A stretch of DNA of 64,000 nt from Enterobacter dykesii (GCF_008364625.2 NZ_CP126604.1:310001-374000); one strand, 5' to 3'. Shown: positions 49,506 through 63,355, counted from the first letter of the stretch. The notes: generated from the letters alone by a model not told the origin. Numbers and translations are program-made.

Positions 49506-49841
49506 TCAGTTCTTTTTCACGAACTCTGATTTCAGCTTCATCGGACCGAAGCCGTCAATTTTGCAGTCGATATTATGATCGCCTTCAACCAGACGGATAT
49601 TCTTCACTTTGGTGCCGATCTTCAGCATGGAAGAACTGCCTTTCACTTTCAGATCTTTAATCACGGTTACGCTGTCGCCGTCCGCCAGCAGATTGCCATT
49701 TGCATCTTTTACGAGAAGTGCATCAGCATCGTGTGATGGTTCGGCATCATTCCATTCGTGAGCGCATTCAGGGCAGATGAACATGCCATTATCTTCATAG
49801 GTGTATTCAGAATTGCATTTTGGGCAGTGTGGGAGTGACAT
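49506..49841 (-). CDS. yjdM: YjdM (PhnA-like) zinc-ribbon protein
   Basis: A 111-residue protein with an N-terminal zinc ribbon (CPKC...CPEC, residues 6-30) and a C-terminal SH3-like PhnA domain ([20 protein letters not shown]). Nearly identical to E. coli YjdM, which despite its old name is not a phosphonoacetate hydrolase in E. coli. Start ATG 49841 ([13 protein letters not shown]) by homology. Confidence 0.95.
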   Translation of the reverse strand: MSLPHCPKCNSEYTYEDNGMFICPECAHEWNDAEPSHDADALLVKDANGNLLADGDSVTVIKDLKVKGSSSMLKIGTKVKNIRLVEGDHNIDCKIDGFGPMKLKSEFVKKN

Positions 49842-50436
49842 ATCGGTATCCTCAAAAAGTGTAAACACGCTGGAAAGTGCCAGCTAAATAACGGCAGCGT
49901 GCCGAAAAAGGCGGCAAGTATAGCGCAAATCCACACGTTTGTCGGTGATATTGTGAATTAAAAAAATGCAAAAAGCGTATCAGGAGTGACACTTCCTGTC
50001 AGTCAGTTAAGCGAAGCTTACCTCATTAACACGGTGGGAAGAAATGACGCTAAATATATCGAATATTTTATTGCAGCAAATTGCTACGCTCCTTCATTTC
50101 GGATAAGGTGAAGCGACACATTGTTATTTATCTCCTGACTTCGCTGCCATCCATATCTTCTGGCAGGGGCGTATTACCTCTCTTTTTAGGTGGGTAAATA
50201 ATGATGATATATCCTGAAGTTTCTTAAAATTGGGCTACGCTTTTTTCCTTTGGCCGTCAGGCCACAAGGGGAGCTATACACGCCATGCAAGGATAGCGAA
50301 TTATTTCTGATTGTCATCAATCAGTTATATTTCGGCGAACATGTTTTCCACACGTGATCATATAAGCCTGAACAACATAATTAATACCAGTGGCTTAATA
50401 AAAGTAATAAATTTGCGTTAAGGAAAGGCTTTTATC
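49842..50436. other. AT-rich intergenic region upstream of crfC
   Basis: A 595-bp stretch without a recognised gene, clearly more AT-rich than its surroundings. A 20-codon frame at 50044-50106 begins behind GGTGGGAAGAA (see findings). A small hairpin TGGCCGTCAGGCCA lies near 50252-50265. The end carries the crfC leader with TAAGGAAAGG close to the start codon. Confidence 0.6.
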
Positions 50437-52791
50437 ATGCACACACAGACCATTTTTGAATTAAGCCAGGAAGCTGAGCGTTTGCTACAGCTCGCCCTGC
50501 AAAACCTCGATACCTTGAAATCAATGCCGACTGCGATGCTGGAGAGCACCGCGGCTGCTATTACGGGTGAAAAGAACAACGTTTTACCTTTGCATTTTAG
50601 TGCGCGCGGTGTCGAAGCGCAGCAGGCGATGCTGAATAATGAATTACGAAAAATAACCCGGCTGGAAATGGTCCTGGCTATTGTGGGCACCATGAAAGCG
50701 GGGAAATCGACCACCATTAATGCGATTGTGGGGACTGAAGTGTTGCCGAACCGCAATCGTCCGATGACGGCGCTTCCTACCCTAATTCGCCACACGCCGG
50801 GCCAGAAGGAGCCGGTGCTGCATTTCTCACATGCCTCGCCCATTGATGAATTGATCCAACTGCTCCAGAAAAAGCTATGCGATTACGATCGCGGGAAGCT
50901 GGCCCAGCATCTGGAAATTGATAAAGACATGAATACGCTGCTGGAGCGCATTGAAAAAGGAGAAGCGTTTGAGAAGCATCACCTGGGCGCGCAGCCGATA
51001 TTTCATTGTCTGAAAAGCCTCAACGATCTGGTGAGACTTTCCCAGGCGTTAGGCGTGGCGTTTCCGTTCTCTGAATATGCGGCTATCGAACACATTCCGG
51101 TCATTGAAGTGGAGTTCGTGCATCTTGCGGGTCTGGATGCTCACCTCGGGCAGCTGACGCTGCTCGATACGCCCGGGCCGAATGAGGCGGGACAGCCGCA
51201 TCTGCAAAAAATGCTCAGCGAGCAGTTGTCCCGCGCGTCGGCGGTGCTGGCCGTGATGGATTATACCCAGCTTAAATCCATTTCTGATGAAGAAGTCCGG
51301 CAGGCCATTTCCGCGGCGGGAAAATCCGTGCCGCTGTATGCCCTGGTCAATAAGTTCGATCAGAAAGATCGCAATAGCGATGATGAAGAGCAGATCCGGG
51401 CGATGATCTCCGGCACCTTAATGAAAGGCAATATTTCGCCTGGCCAGATCTACCCCGTTTCGTCCATGTGGGCCTATCTGGCGAACCGCGCTCGCTACGA
51501 GATGAGTACCCACGGACAACTGCCGGATCATCAGGAGCAACCCTGGGTGCAGGATTTTGCCGAAGCGGCGCTTGGGCGGCGCTGGCGTACGGCGGACCTG
51601 GACGATATCGACCATATTCGTCATGCTGCCGATTTGCTCTGGGAAGATTCGCTTTTCGAACAACCGATACGCAAGCTGATCTACGCCGCCTATGCCAATG
51701 CCTCGCTTTACGCGCTGCGTTCGGCCTCGCATAAGCTGCTCAACTACGCACAAAATGCCCGGGAGTACCTCGACTTCCGCTATCAGGGGCTGACGGTTGC
51801 CTTTGAGGCGCTGGAACTGAATATCGCACGTCTGGAAGAGGACATGGCGCATCTGCAGACGCGTCAGAGCGTGGTGAGCGATGAGGTGAAACATGAAGTT
51901 GAGGAGGCGCTAAACGCCACTGCGGACTTTATGGGAGCGCAAAAAACCGCGCTTAACCAGGCGATTGGCGAGGTGTTCAGCGCCCAGCATATTCTTGATT
52001 TGGCTGGCATCGATCGGCAGACCCCTCACGGTGAGGAGCCGCACGAGCTGAAGCAGCTGGTTCTGGACGATGAAGGGCAGGCGCAGATCGCGCTGAGTAA
52101 AATCCGCTCCTCCTGCGAACGGGTGATGCTGGATGCACAGACGAGAATCTGCCGGGAGCTGGCGTTACGCTTCGACCAGCTTGAATCTACGCTGGCGCGT
52201 TCCCTGAACGAAGCCATGCGCCCCATCGAAACGCGTATTAAAGAGCATCTGAGCCATGCGGGTTTTCGGGCGCGAATCAGTTTCCCGGCGTTTCAGGCTC
52301 ACCAGCTTAACTTCAACACGCGGGCGCTGTTTAATGATGCGATAGCGCAGGATGACAGCCAGGCAGGCCCCTCATCAGGCGGGAGCAGCATGCGAGAAAC
52401 GGTCGCTCGCTGGCTCAATAGCCCGGGCTGGGGCTGGGATGAGTATGTGGAAACGCGCACGCGATATGTTATCGATATTGCGCAGCTACATGACAAATTT
52501 AAGCAACATATTGAGCTGTTTTGTGAACAAATACGTAAAGCTTTGTCCGCGCAGGTCGATGTCTCTGTTACGGCAGGAATGGCGACGTTTTTTGCAGAAT
52601 TTTCGTTGTGCCTGACCGGGTTACAGGAAAGCTTGCGTGATAGCCTCGCAGTGCGTCAACAGAATGAGCATTCAACCCGAGCGCTCTGCCAGCTGTTGAA
52701 GCAAAGCATTACGACTGCGACGTGGATACAGGAAGATACCCGACTGTTACGCGATGATATTCAAACTCTATTCGCGGCAGAGCAACCATGA
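50437..52791 (+). CDS. crfC: CrfC, dynamin-like clamp-binding sister-fork protein
   Basis: A 784-residue dynamin-family GTPase-like protein, homologous to E. coli CrfC (YjdA), which couples sister replication forks and binds the DNA clamp. G1 is GTMKAGKSTTINAIVG (Lys90), the switch motif LLDTPGPNEAG, G4 VNKFDQKD. Long helical segments follow (about 430-780). E. coli CrfC is about 742 residues; the extra length is mostly in the middle (about 500-560). The N-terminal clamp-binding motif QLALP of E. coli is not preserved (NNVLPLHF here). yjcZ overlaps its end by four bases. Confidence 0.9.
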   Translation: MHTQTIFELSQEAERLLQLALQNLDTLKSMPTAMLESTAAAITGEKNNVLPLHFSARGVEAQQAMLNNELRKITRLEMVLAIVGTMKAGKSTTINAIVGTEVLPNRNRPMTALPTLIRHTPGQKEPVLHFSHASPIDELIQLLQKKLCDYDRGKLAQHLEIDKDMNTLLERIEKGEAFEKHHLGAQPIFHCLKSLNDLVRLSQALGVAFPFSEYAAIEHIPVIEVEFVHLAGLDAHLGQLTLLDTPGPNEAGQPHLQKMLSEQLSRASAVLAVMDYTQLKSISDEEVRQAISAAGKSVPLYALVNKFDQKDRNSDDEEQIRAMISGTLMKGNISPGQIYPVSSMWAYLANRARYEMSTHGQLPDHQEQPWVQDFAEAALGRRWRTADLDDIDHIRHAADLLWEDSLFEQPIRKLIYAAYANASLYALRSASHKLLNYAQNAREYLDFRYQGLTVAFEALELNIARLEEDMAHLQTRQSVVSDEVKHEVEEALNATADFMGAQKTALNQAIGEVFSAQHILDLAGIDRQTPHGEEPHELKQLVLDDEGQAQIALSKIRSSCERVMLDAQTRICRELALRFDQLESTLARSLNEAMRPIETRIKEHLSHAGFRARISFPAFQAHQLNFNTRALFNDAIAQDDSQAGPSSGGSSMRETVARWLNSPGWGWDEYVETRTRYVIDIAQLHDKFKQHIELFCEQIRKALSAQVDVSVTAGMATFFAEFSLCLTGLQESLRDSLAVRQQNEHSTRALCQLLKQSITTATWIQEDTRLLRDDIQTLFAAEQP

Positions 52792-53663
52792 CAACACCAC
52801 TACTGGACGGCCCCGGGCGAACGCTGGAGTGTATAAATCCAAAATTTATGGTCGATCTGGTGCAGGGCGTGGACGCGGCGCGTCATCCTCACCTGGGACC
52901 ACAACAGCTTCAGTTTCGTGAGCGTTTGACTCAGGAAATCATGACGCATACCCGGCTACGCCCCTGGGCGATGGCGGGTATGCTCAATGAAAATGCAGCG
53001 CTGCGCCTGGGGCTGGCGGAAAAACTGGCCGGCATGCTTGACCCGGGTCATCTCGCGCTGACGCTGATGGCAGAGAAGCTGATTGCTTTGCGCCAGCAGA
53101 CGCACCCGCGCGCCCAGCAGTCCCCCGGCCTGATGCAGCAGTACGCTGAACTCGCTTCTCATTTTACCCAACGCGCCGCCTATAAAGAGAAGGCGCTAAC
53201 CCAGCGCGGGCTGACGGTGCAGGCGGGTGAGCATAGCGAGCAGATTTTTACCCGCTGGCGGGCCGGGCATTATGATGGCTGGTCGCTGGCCGGGCGCTGT
53301 TTTATCGTCCTGGAAGAGCTGCGCTGGGGGGCATTTGGTGACGCATGCCGCCTCGCGAATGAAGATGTGGCGGCAATGCTTAAGGATAACCTGCGCAGCA
53401 TGGCGGCTAACTATCTGGCACAGGGCATCAGTGCGTCCCCCACGACCCGCCATTTCTATCACCAGTGGCTGACAACGCCGGCCTCTCCGGGTTTAATCGA
53501 TCATAAAGACATGCTGGGCTGGCTGGGGGATTGGTGTCAGGCGGATCAACATCCGGTGAGCTGGTCAGTGACGCAAAACTGGCAGACCGTCGCGCTGGGC
53601 ATGCCGAGGCTTTGTTCGGCAAAACGGCTGGTGGACGCGATGGTGGAAGAGATTTTTGGGTAA
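52788..53663 (+). CDS. yjcZ: YjcZ, partner of CrfC
   Basis: A 291-residue protein resembling E. coli YjcZ in VDLVQGVDAARHPHLGPQQL and RLTQEIMTHTRLRPWAMAGM. Overlaps crfC by ATGA, so both are translated together. YjcZ is reported to work with CrfC in nascent-DNA colocalisation; no enzyme motif is visible. The sequence is mainly helical and soluble. Confidence 0.88.
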   Translation: MTTPLLDGPGRTLECINPKFMVDLVQGVDAARHPHLGPQQLQFRERLTQEIMTHTRLRPWAMAGMLNENAALRLGLAEKLAGMLDPGHLALTLMAEKLIALRQQTHPRAQQSPGLMQQYAELASHFTQRAAYKEKALTQRGLTVQAGEHSEQIFTRWRAGHYDGWSLAGRCFIVLEELRWGAFGDACRLANEDVAAMLKDNLRSMAANYLAQGISASPTTRHFYHQWLTTPASPGLIDHKDMLGWLGDWCQADQHPVSWSVTQNWQTVALGMPRLCSAKRLVDAMVEEIFG

Positions 53664-53670
53664 ATCTTTC

Positions 53671-53693
53671 CCCCTCTCCCCATTGGGAGAGGG
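53671..53693. repeat. Intergenic palindrome copy 9
   Basis: CCCCTCTCCCCATTGGGAGA GGG between the convergent yjcZ and kdgT. Confidence 0.88.
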
Positions 53694-53707
53694 AACGGAG
53701 CGGTGTG

Positions 53708-54700
53708 TTAATGATTCATTCCTATCGGCTTCGGTTCTGGCAGGGTCTCTTGCATATTCCCGTAGCGTTTCGCATACAGCGCCGTGATGATGGGGACCAG
53801 AATCGCGGTGACGATCACGCTCGCGGCAACCAGCGCCGTCGCTGAAGCGGCGACCGGTTCGAAGGCAGGGTTAATTTGGGCAATAATCACCGGGTTTGCG
53901 ACTGCAGCACCGGCGGCTGAAGAGGCGGCGACGCCGGCCGTGCCGTTTCCTCCTCCGATGACGCGATCGGCAATAATCAGCGGAATACCGGTGATGACGA
54001 TCACGGCGATACCCAGCACAATGCCCAGCAGGCCGGTATCGAGAATGACCTTCAGGTTGATGGTGTTCCCCAGCGCGAAACCGAAGAACGGGATCAGCAC
54101 CGGCGTGGCTTTGCTGAAGAAATCACGCAGATCGCGATCGAGATTGCCAAGGGCGAAACCGACCAGGAAGGGCAGGATCGCGCCGACAAAGTGGTGCGGT
54201 TCAAACGAGGCCAGGCCAGCAGACCCCAGGATCAGCATCGTCATAAGCGGGCCGGACTCCAGAGACATCAACACAAATGCGCCGGACTCTTCTTTCGTCC
54301 CGTACTGGTTCATCAGGCTGGCGTACAATCCGCCGTTGGTCATATCCATCGCCGAGACAATCGCCAGGACCGATAAACCCGCGAAGAACCCGGTCTGAAT
54401 TCCATTCTCCGGAATGAACATCGCGCATATCATTGCCACCGCCCAGGCTACCGCTATTTTGGTTATCACCAGCGTGCCGGATTTCCGTAATACTGTCCCC
54501 GTTGCCCGCAAATTAATGGATGCGCCGATACAAAAAAACCAGACGGCAAGAATGGGAACCGTGCCTGTTATCATGCCTTTTGTGAAACCGCCAAAATAAG
54601 CTCCGGTATTGGGAGCAAGGGTATTCAGGATCGCGCCCAGTACCAGCGGAACCAGCATCATACCGCCGGGTATACGTTCTATCGTGGCTTTAATCTTCAT
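53708..54700 (-). CDS. kdgT: KdgT, 2-keto-3-deoxygluconate permease
   Basis: A 330-residue inner-membrane carrier with about ten helices, close to E. coli KdgT ([52 protein letters not shown]). It imports 2-keto-3-deoxygluconate with protons for the Entner-Doudoroff branch of pectin or hexuronate use. Start ATG 54700 with GAGG eight bases upstream; the in-frame TTG at 54706 is rejected. In E. coli kdgT lies elsewhere on the chromosome, so it is displaced or a second copy here. A near-perfect KdgR box lies upstream. Confidence 0.92.
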   Translation of the reverse strand: MKIKATIERIPGGMMLVPLVLGAILNTLAPNTGAYFGGFTKGMITGTVPILAVWFFCIGASINLRATGTVLRKSGTLVITKIAVAWAVAMICAMFIPENGIQTGFFAGLSVLAIVSAMDMTNGGLYASLMNQYGTKEESGAFVLMSLESGPLMTMLILGSAGLASFEPHHFVGAILPFLVGFALGNLDRDLRDFFSKATPVLIPFFGFALGNTINLKVILDTGLLGIVLGIAVIVITGIPLIIADRVIGGGNGTAGVAASSAAGAAVANPVIIAQINPAFEPVAASATALVAASVIVTAILVPIITALYAKRYGNMQETLPEPKPIGMNH

Positions 54701-54909
54701 AGACAAACCTCACATCGGATCCCGCAGTACGGGGGATAGGTGTTAAAAATTAGTCAATAAATTCAATTGATTGCTCGTATTGCTTGTGGTGTTTTTTCGA
54801 AAGCCCTGCAACAAAATTAAATGCGTGCTCTCAATTAACCTTTTCCTGAAACACGTAAAACGCTGAATTCGGATTTATGATGCGATCATTGGAATATTGA
54901 TTCAATGAA

Positions 54910-54928
54910 AATAAAACATCGTTTTAGT
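54910..54928. promoter_or_regulatory. KdgR operator upstream of kdgT
   Basis: AATAAAACATCGTTTTAGT agrees with the KdgR consensus AATRAAAYRNYRTTTYATT at every fixed position except one, 210 bp before the kdgT start. Confidence 0.82.
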
Positions 54929-55348
54929 TATCTTTATCACATATTCAATGTAAAAGCTGAGGCCGGTTCCTGTTGATGAAAATTTATGTAAACCTGATGT
55001 GAATTAACGTGGTTTATTTTTCTGTTACGAAAGAAATAATGACGTGCGGGAGGATGTTCTTCAGGTGGGGTAAGGAAGTACTTATTGGCACTCCCTGACA
55101 AAAATTTGCCTGAGTTGACGAGACGCGAAAATATGTGTGAAGTTGATCACAAATATAAACGCTGGTAGGGTAAAAAGGTCATTAACTGCCCAGGCAGGCG
55201 TCAACAGGTTCGGTTGTATCGACGTAAAACGTCAATGTAAGTAAACCTGCTACGCTTGAATAAGGCGATTCGCATGGAGCGGATCCCATGATTCACAGAA
55301 CGCTAATTGAACTGTGAAACAGACAGGGCCGAGTCAACGAGGATAGCT
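54929..55348 (+). promoter_or_regulatory. proP promoter region (P1/P2) shared with kdgT
   Basis: No gene is present. After the CRP site, GGTAGGGTAAAAAGGTCATT AACTGCCC and CCTGCTACGCTTGAATAAGG strongly resemble the E. coli proP P1 leader and the P2 -10 region, where the sigma-S form GCTACGCT and Fis act. Expected inputs are osmotic upshift, cAMP-CRP and entry into stationary phase. Confidence 0.7.
55136..55151. promoter_or_regulatory. CRP site of proP P1
   Basis: TGTGAAGTTGATCACA, perfect half sites, identical to the E. coli proP P1 CRP site as I recall it. Confidence 0.9.
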
Positions 55349-56851
55349 ATGCTGAGAAGGAAAAAGATTAAACCCATCACGCTTCGCGACGTCACCATTA
55401 TTGATGACGCAAAGCTGCGTAAAGCCATTACCGCAGCCTCGCTCGGTAATGCGATGGAATGGTTCGATTTTGGTGTCTACGGCTTTGTGGCCTATGCGTT
55501 AGGTAAAGTGTTTTTCCCCGGGGCCGATCCCAGCCTGCAGATGATTGCCGCACTGGGTACGTTCTCCGTTCCCTTCCTGATTCGCCCGCTGGGCGGTCTG
55601 TTCTTCGGTATGCTCGGCGATAAATATGGTCGTCAGAAGATCCTGGCCATCACCATCGTCATTATGTCGATCAGTACATTCTGTATCGGCCTTATACCGT
55701 CTTACGCCACCATCGGCATTTGGGCACCCATTCTGCTGCTGATTTGTAAGATGGCGCAGGGCTTCTCCGTAGGCGGTGAATATACCGGTGCCTCGATCTT
55801 CGTTGCCGAGTATTCCCCGGACCGTAAGCGCGGATTTATGGGGAGCTGGCTGGACTTCGGCTCGATTGCCGGGTTTGTTATGGGCGCGGGCGTAGTCGTA
55901 CTGATTTCAACCGTGGTAGGTGAAGATAACTTCCTCGACTGGGGCTGGCGTATCCCGTTCTTCCTGGCATTGCCGCTGGGGATAATTGGTCTTTACCTGC
56001 GTCATGCGCTGGAAGAGACGCCTGCTTTCCAGCAGCACGTCGATAAACTGGAACAGGGTGACCGCGAAGGGCTGCAGGATGGTCCGAAGGTGTCGTTTAA
56101 AGAGATTGCCACTAAGCACTGGCGCAGCCTGCTGACCTGTATTGGTCTGGTGATTTCGACCAACGTGACCTATTACATGCTGTTGACCTACATGCCCAGC
56201 TACCTGTCGCATAACCTGCACTACTCGGAAGATCACGGTGTGCTGATTATTATCGCCATCATGGTGGGTATGCTGTTTGTGCAGCCGATTATGGGCCTGT
56301 TGAGTGACCGTTTTGGTCGTCGACCGTTCATTATTCTGGGAAGCGTTGCGCTGTTTGCTCTGGCAATTCCGGCATTCATTCTGATTAACAGTGATGTGCT
56401 GGGGCTGATTTTTGCCGGTCTGCTGATGCTGGCGGTGATCCTTAACTGCTTTATCGGGGTGATGGCCTCAACGTTGCCCGCGATGTTCCCGACGCATATT
56501 CGCTACAGCGCGCTGGCCGCGGCCTTTAACATCTCGGTGCTGATTGCCGGTCTGACCCCGACGCTTGCCGCCTCGCTGGTCGAGAGCACGCAGAACCTGA
56601 TGATGCCGGCTTATTACCTGATGGTGATTGCGGTGATTGGTTTGATTACCGGTCTTACCATGAAGGAGACGGCGAACCGTCCTCTGAAAGGTGCAACGCC
56701 TGCGGCGTCTGACATCCAGGAAGCGAAAGAGATCCTGCGCGAGCACTACGACAACGTAGAGCAGAAGATTGAGGATATTGACGCAGAGATTGAAGAGCTG
56801 CAGAAAAAACGCTCCCGACTGGTGGACCAGCATCCACGCATCAACGAGTAA
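55349..56851 (+). CDS. proP: ProP, proline/glycine betaine:proton symporter
   Basis: A 500-residue MFS osmosensory transporter, same length as E. coli ProP. Twelve membrane helices; MFS motif GDKYGRQKILAI in loop 2-3. The C-terminal cytoplasmic extension (about 450-500: DIQEAKEILREHYDNVEQ, EDIDAEIEELQKK) has the heptads of the antiparallel coiled coil that tunes the osmotic threshold. Start ATG 55349 (MLRRKKIKPITLRD) follows GAGG; the in-frame upstream codon at 55307 is rejected by homology. A terminator follows. Confidence 0.97.
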   Translation: MLRRKKIKPITLRDVTIIDDAKLRKAITAASLGNAMEWFDFGVYGFVAYALGKVFFPGADPSLQMIAALGTFSVPFLIRPLGGLFFGMLGDKYGRQKILAITIVIMSISTFCIGLIPSYATIGIWAPILLLICKMAQGFSVGGEYTGASIFVAEYSPDRKRGFMGSWLDFGSIAGFVMGAGVVVLISTVVGEDNFLDWGWRIPFFLALPLGIIGLYLRHALEETPAFQQHVDKLEQGDREGLQDGPKVSFKEIATKHWRSLLTCIGLVISTNVTYYMLLTYMPSYLSHNLHYSEDHGVLIIIAIMVGMLFVQPIMGLLSDRFGRRPFIILGSVALFALAIPAFILINSDVLGLIFAGLLMLAVILNCFIGVMASTLPAMFPTHIRYSALAAAFNISVLIAGLTPTLAASLVESTQNLMMPAYYLMVIAVIGLITGLTMKETANRPLKGATPAASDIQEAKEILREHYDNVEQKIEDIDAEIEELQKKRSRLVDQHPRINE

Positions 56852-56856
56852 TAAAG

Positions 56857-56880
56857 AAACCCGCCAACGGCGGGTTTTCT
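56857..56880. terminator. Terminator of proP, bidirectional
   Basis: AAACCCGCC (56857-56865) pairs with GGCGGGTTT (56869-56877) over AAC. It lies between proP and the convergent NicO gene. Confidence 0.92.
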
Positions 56881-56884
56881 TTTA

Positions 56885-57838
56885 TTAGCATCCGGCAGCG
56901 ATGTAGTCGCCATTGGCGCTGATGGGTATCACCGTCAGGAACAGTACCGTCGCAAACAGGATCAGGACTATCCCGCCGGCTAATTTGACTGCCGGTACGA
57001 GCCATCTTAATGAGGCGCTTTCTCCGAACCAGCTCACCGTGCGCTCGCGGGCATAACGTACTGCCAGTGAAAGCCCCACAATAGAGAGTGCGGTTCCTAA
57101 AGACATGGTCATGACCGCGGCCACTCCCCAAGTGACAATGCCCAGCGCATTCGAAAACATCAGAATCATGATCGCTCCGCTGCACGGACGTGCGCCGATC
57201 GCCAGAATGACACCCAGGCGCGTTTTCCAGTCGCCCCGCGTCAGGTCTGCCCCCACGCCGTGATGGCCGCAGCCACAGTGTTCATCGTGCTGATGAAGCG
57301 GCTTAATGGCGGAGATGGTCATCCTACGCGGGCGCAGGCTCTTCAGCGCCTGGTAAATAACAAACGCACCAAAAGCGCCAATAAGCACAGCGCTTATCTT
57401 CTCCACGTACCAGCGGCTGGTACTGATATCCCCTGAGGCGAGGTTAAACCCCACCGCCAGAATAAAGACAAACAGAATGGCGCTGACGCCCTGCATCAGG
57501 CTACCCAGGAAGGGGACGACCCGGGCGGCCAGCTCGCTTTCCTTATTGGTGGTCAGATAGGTCGTCACAATGAACTTTCCGTGCCCGGGTCCGATGGCGT
57601 GAAGGACACCATAAAGGAAAGCCCCCGTTAACAGCCATAATCCGCCGCTGTACTGGTGGTTATTAAGCTGCAGCAGATACATCACCAGATAGCGGTGCAG
57701 CGTAATTTGCGTGGCGAGACACCACTGGATAAAGGCGTTCCAGTGCGCATGCAGGGTAAAACCCGCAAAGAGGAGTGCCAGCAGCATCACCCCTGCTGTA
57801 GGGAGACGCCAGTCGCGGGCGAGGGGTTGTGTGGTCAT
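56885..57838 (-). CDS. NicO-family nickel/cobalt transporter
   Basis: A 317-residue inner-membrane protein with about six to seven helices. Family motifs: GVLHAIGPGHGKFIVTTYLT (compare RcnA HALEPGHGK) and GARPCSGAIMILMFSNAL. A His/Cys-rich cytoplasmic loop, LHQHDEHCGCGHHG, is suited to bind Ni or Co. The direction of transport (uptake or efflux) cannot be decided; no RcnR-like regulator or enzyme gene is adjacent. I prefer ATG 57838 because earlier in-frame starts (57910, 57997) would add a polar segment of 24-53 residues overlapping the rrn upstream region; no strong ribosome site decides it. Confidence 0.82.
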   Translation of the reverse strand: MTTQPLARDWRLPTAGVMLLALLFAGFTLHAHWNAFIQWCLATQITLHRYLVMYLLQLNNHQYSGGLWLLTGAFLYGVLHAIGPGHGKFIVTTYLTTNKESELAARVVPFLGSLMQGVSAILFVFILAVGFNLASGDISTSRWYVEKISAVLIGAFGAFVIYQALKSLRPRRMTISAIKPLHQHDEHCGCGHHGVGADLTRGDWKTRLGVILAIGARPCSGAIMILMFSNALGIVTWGVAAVMTMSLGTALSIVGLSLAVRYARERTVSWFGESASLRWLVPAVKLAGGIVLILFATVLFLTVIPISANGDYIAAGC

Positions 57839-58015
57839 GAGGGTGGGCCTGCACTGAGGAGAGTATTTGCCGCTAGTATAGTTGATCTTCCCGTTCAATT
57901 CGTAGGATCGCATCGCGATCCGCTCATGATTGTGGATAACTTTGTGCATAAAAGGGTATAAGGCGGGGTTTTGCTGTGGAATGCAGCAGTCAGTCATTTT
58001 TCTGTCATTTAGCGG

Positions 58016-58043
58016 TTGCGGCCTGCTGAGAACTCCCTATAAT
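58016..58043 (+). promoter_or_regulatory. rrn P1 promoter
   Basis: -35 TTGCGG (58016-58021), 16-bp spacer, -10 TATAAT (58038-58043), followed by a GC-rich discriminator GCGCCTCC typical of stringently controlled rRNA promoters. T-rich runs just upstream may be the UP element. Confidence 0.88.
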
Positions 58044-58124
58044 GCGCCTCCATCGACACGGCGGATGTGAATCACTTCACAAACAGCCCGGTCGGTTGAA
58101 GAGAAAAAACCCTGAAATAACGGG

Positions 58125-58152
58125 TTGACTCTGAAAGAGGAAAGCGTAATAT
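58125..58152 (+). promoter_or_regulatory. rrn P2 promoter
   Basis: -35 TTGACT (58125-58130), 16-bp spacer, -10 TAATAT (58147-58152), about 110 bp after P1 as in E. coli rrn operons. Confidence 0.85.
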
Positions 58153-58190
58153 ACGCCACCTCGCAACGGTGAGCGAAAGCCGCGTTGCAC

Positions 58191-58202
58191 TGCTCTTTAA
58201 CA
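58191..58202 (+). promoter_or_regulatory. rrn leader boxA antitermination site
   Basis: TGCTCTTTAACA matches the E. coli rrn boxA. A second copy, TGCTCTTTAAAAA, lies in the 16S-23S spacer at 59964-59976. Confidence 0.9.
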
Positions 58203-58207
58203 ATTTA

Positions 58208-58228
58208 TCAGACAATCTGTGTGGGCAC
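58208..58228 (+). other. 5' strand of the pre-16S processing stem (RNase III)
   Basis: TCAGACAATCTGTGTGGGCA is complementary, with one mismatch, to TGTCCACACAGATTGTCTGA in the spacer at about 59898-59918. The two enclose 16S rRNA in a long helix cut by RNase III. Confidence 0.85.
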
Positions 58229-58334
58229 TCAAAGTGACATGGATTCTTAACGTCCTCGGACGAAAAATGAATACCAAGTCTCTGAGTGAACATACGTAAT
58301 TCATTACGAAGTTTAATTCACGAGCATCAAACTT

Positions 58335-59874
<1,540 letters not shown>

Positions 59875-60073
59875 CCTTAAAGAACCTGCCTTTGTAGTGT
59901 CCACACAGATTGTCTGATGAATGATAAACTTCTGAATGTACTTTTGAGTGCATTAAGAAGTTTTGCTCTTTAAAAATCTGGATCAAGCTGAAAATTGAAA
60001 CGACACATCTTTAATGGTGTGTTCGAGTCTCTCAAATTTTCGCAATCAGAAGTGAAACATCTTCGGGTTGTGA
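59875..60073 (+). other. 16S-23S spacer without tRNA genes
   Basis: A 199-bp spacer containing the processing stems and a boxA, but no cloverleaf, CCA end, or tRNA-Glu, -Ile or -Ala sequence. All seven E. coli rrn spacers carry tRNA genes. Confidence 0.9.
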
Positions 60074-62979
<2,906 letters not shown>

Positions 62980-63045
62980 ACAACGCCGAAGATGTTTTGG
63001 CGAAGAGAGACACGATTTTCAGCCTGATACAGATTTAACAGAATT

Positions 63046-63165
63046 TGCCTGGCGGCTTTAGCGCGGTGGTCCCACCTGACCCCATGCCGAACTCAGAAGT
63101 GAAACGCCGTAGCGCCGATGGTAGTGTGGGGTCTCCCCATGTGAGAGTAGGGAACTGCCAGGCAT
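63046..63165 (+). rRNA. rrf: 5S ribosomal RNA
   Basis: Complete, 120 nt, TGCCTGGCGGCTTTAGCGCG to ACTGCCAGGCAT, with complementary ends. No tRNA follows 5S. Confidence 0.98.
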
Positions 63166-63175
63166 CAATTAGAAG

Positions 63176-63206
63176 AACCCCGTACCGTAAGGTGCGGGGT
63201 TTTTTG
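63176..63206 (+). terminator. rrn operon terminator
   Basis: AACCCCGTACC (63176-63186) pairs with GGTGCGGGGTT (63191-63201) over GTAA, followed by a T-run. Confidence 0.94.
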
Positions 63207-63223
63207 CTTTGTGCGCGCAGAAA

Positions 63224-63286
63224 AGCCCGATGGCGCTGCGCTTGCGTTTTAGTAGGCCGGATAAGGCAAAGCCGCCATCCGGCAAC
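63224..63286. repeat. REP pair (BIME-like)
   Basis: AGCCCGATGGCGCTGCGCTT GCG is followed by GCCGGATAAGGCAAAGCCGC CATCCGGC, whose ends GCCGGAT and ATCCGGC pair. Both resemble enterobacterial REP units in opposite orientation. They lie between the rrn terminator and the tRNA-Phe terminator. Confidence 0.85.
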
Positions 63287-63355
63287 GCAGACCGCACGAT
63301 CCCACGACAAAGAGAAACAAGAATACAAAGAAGGGATTTATAAACGCAGAAAAGC

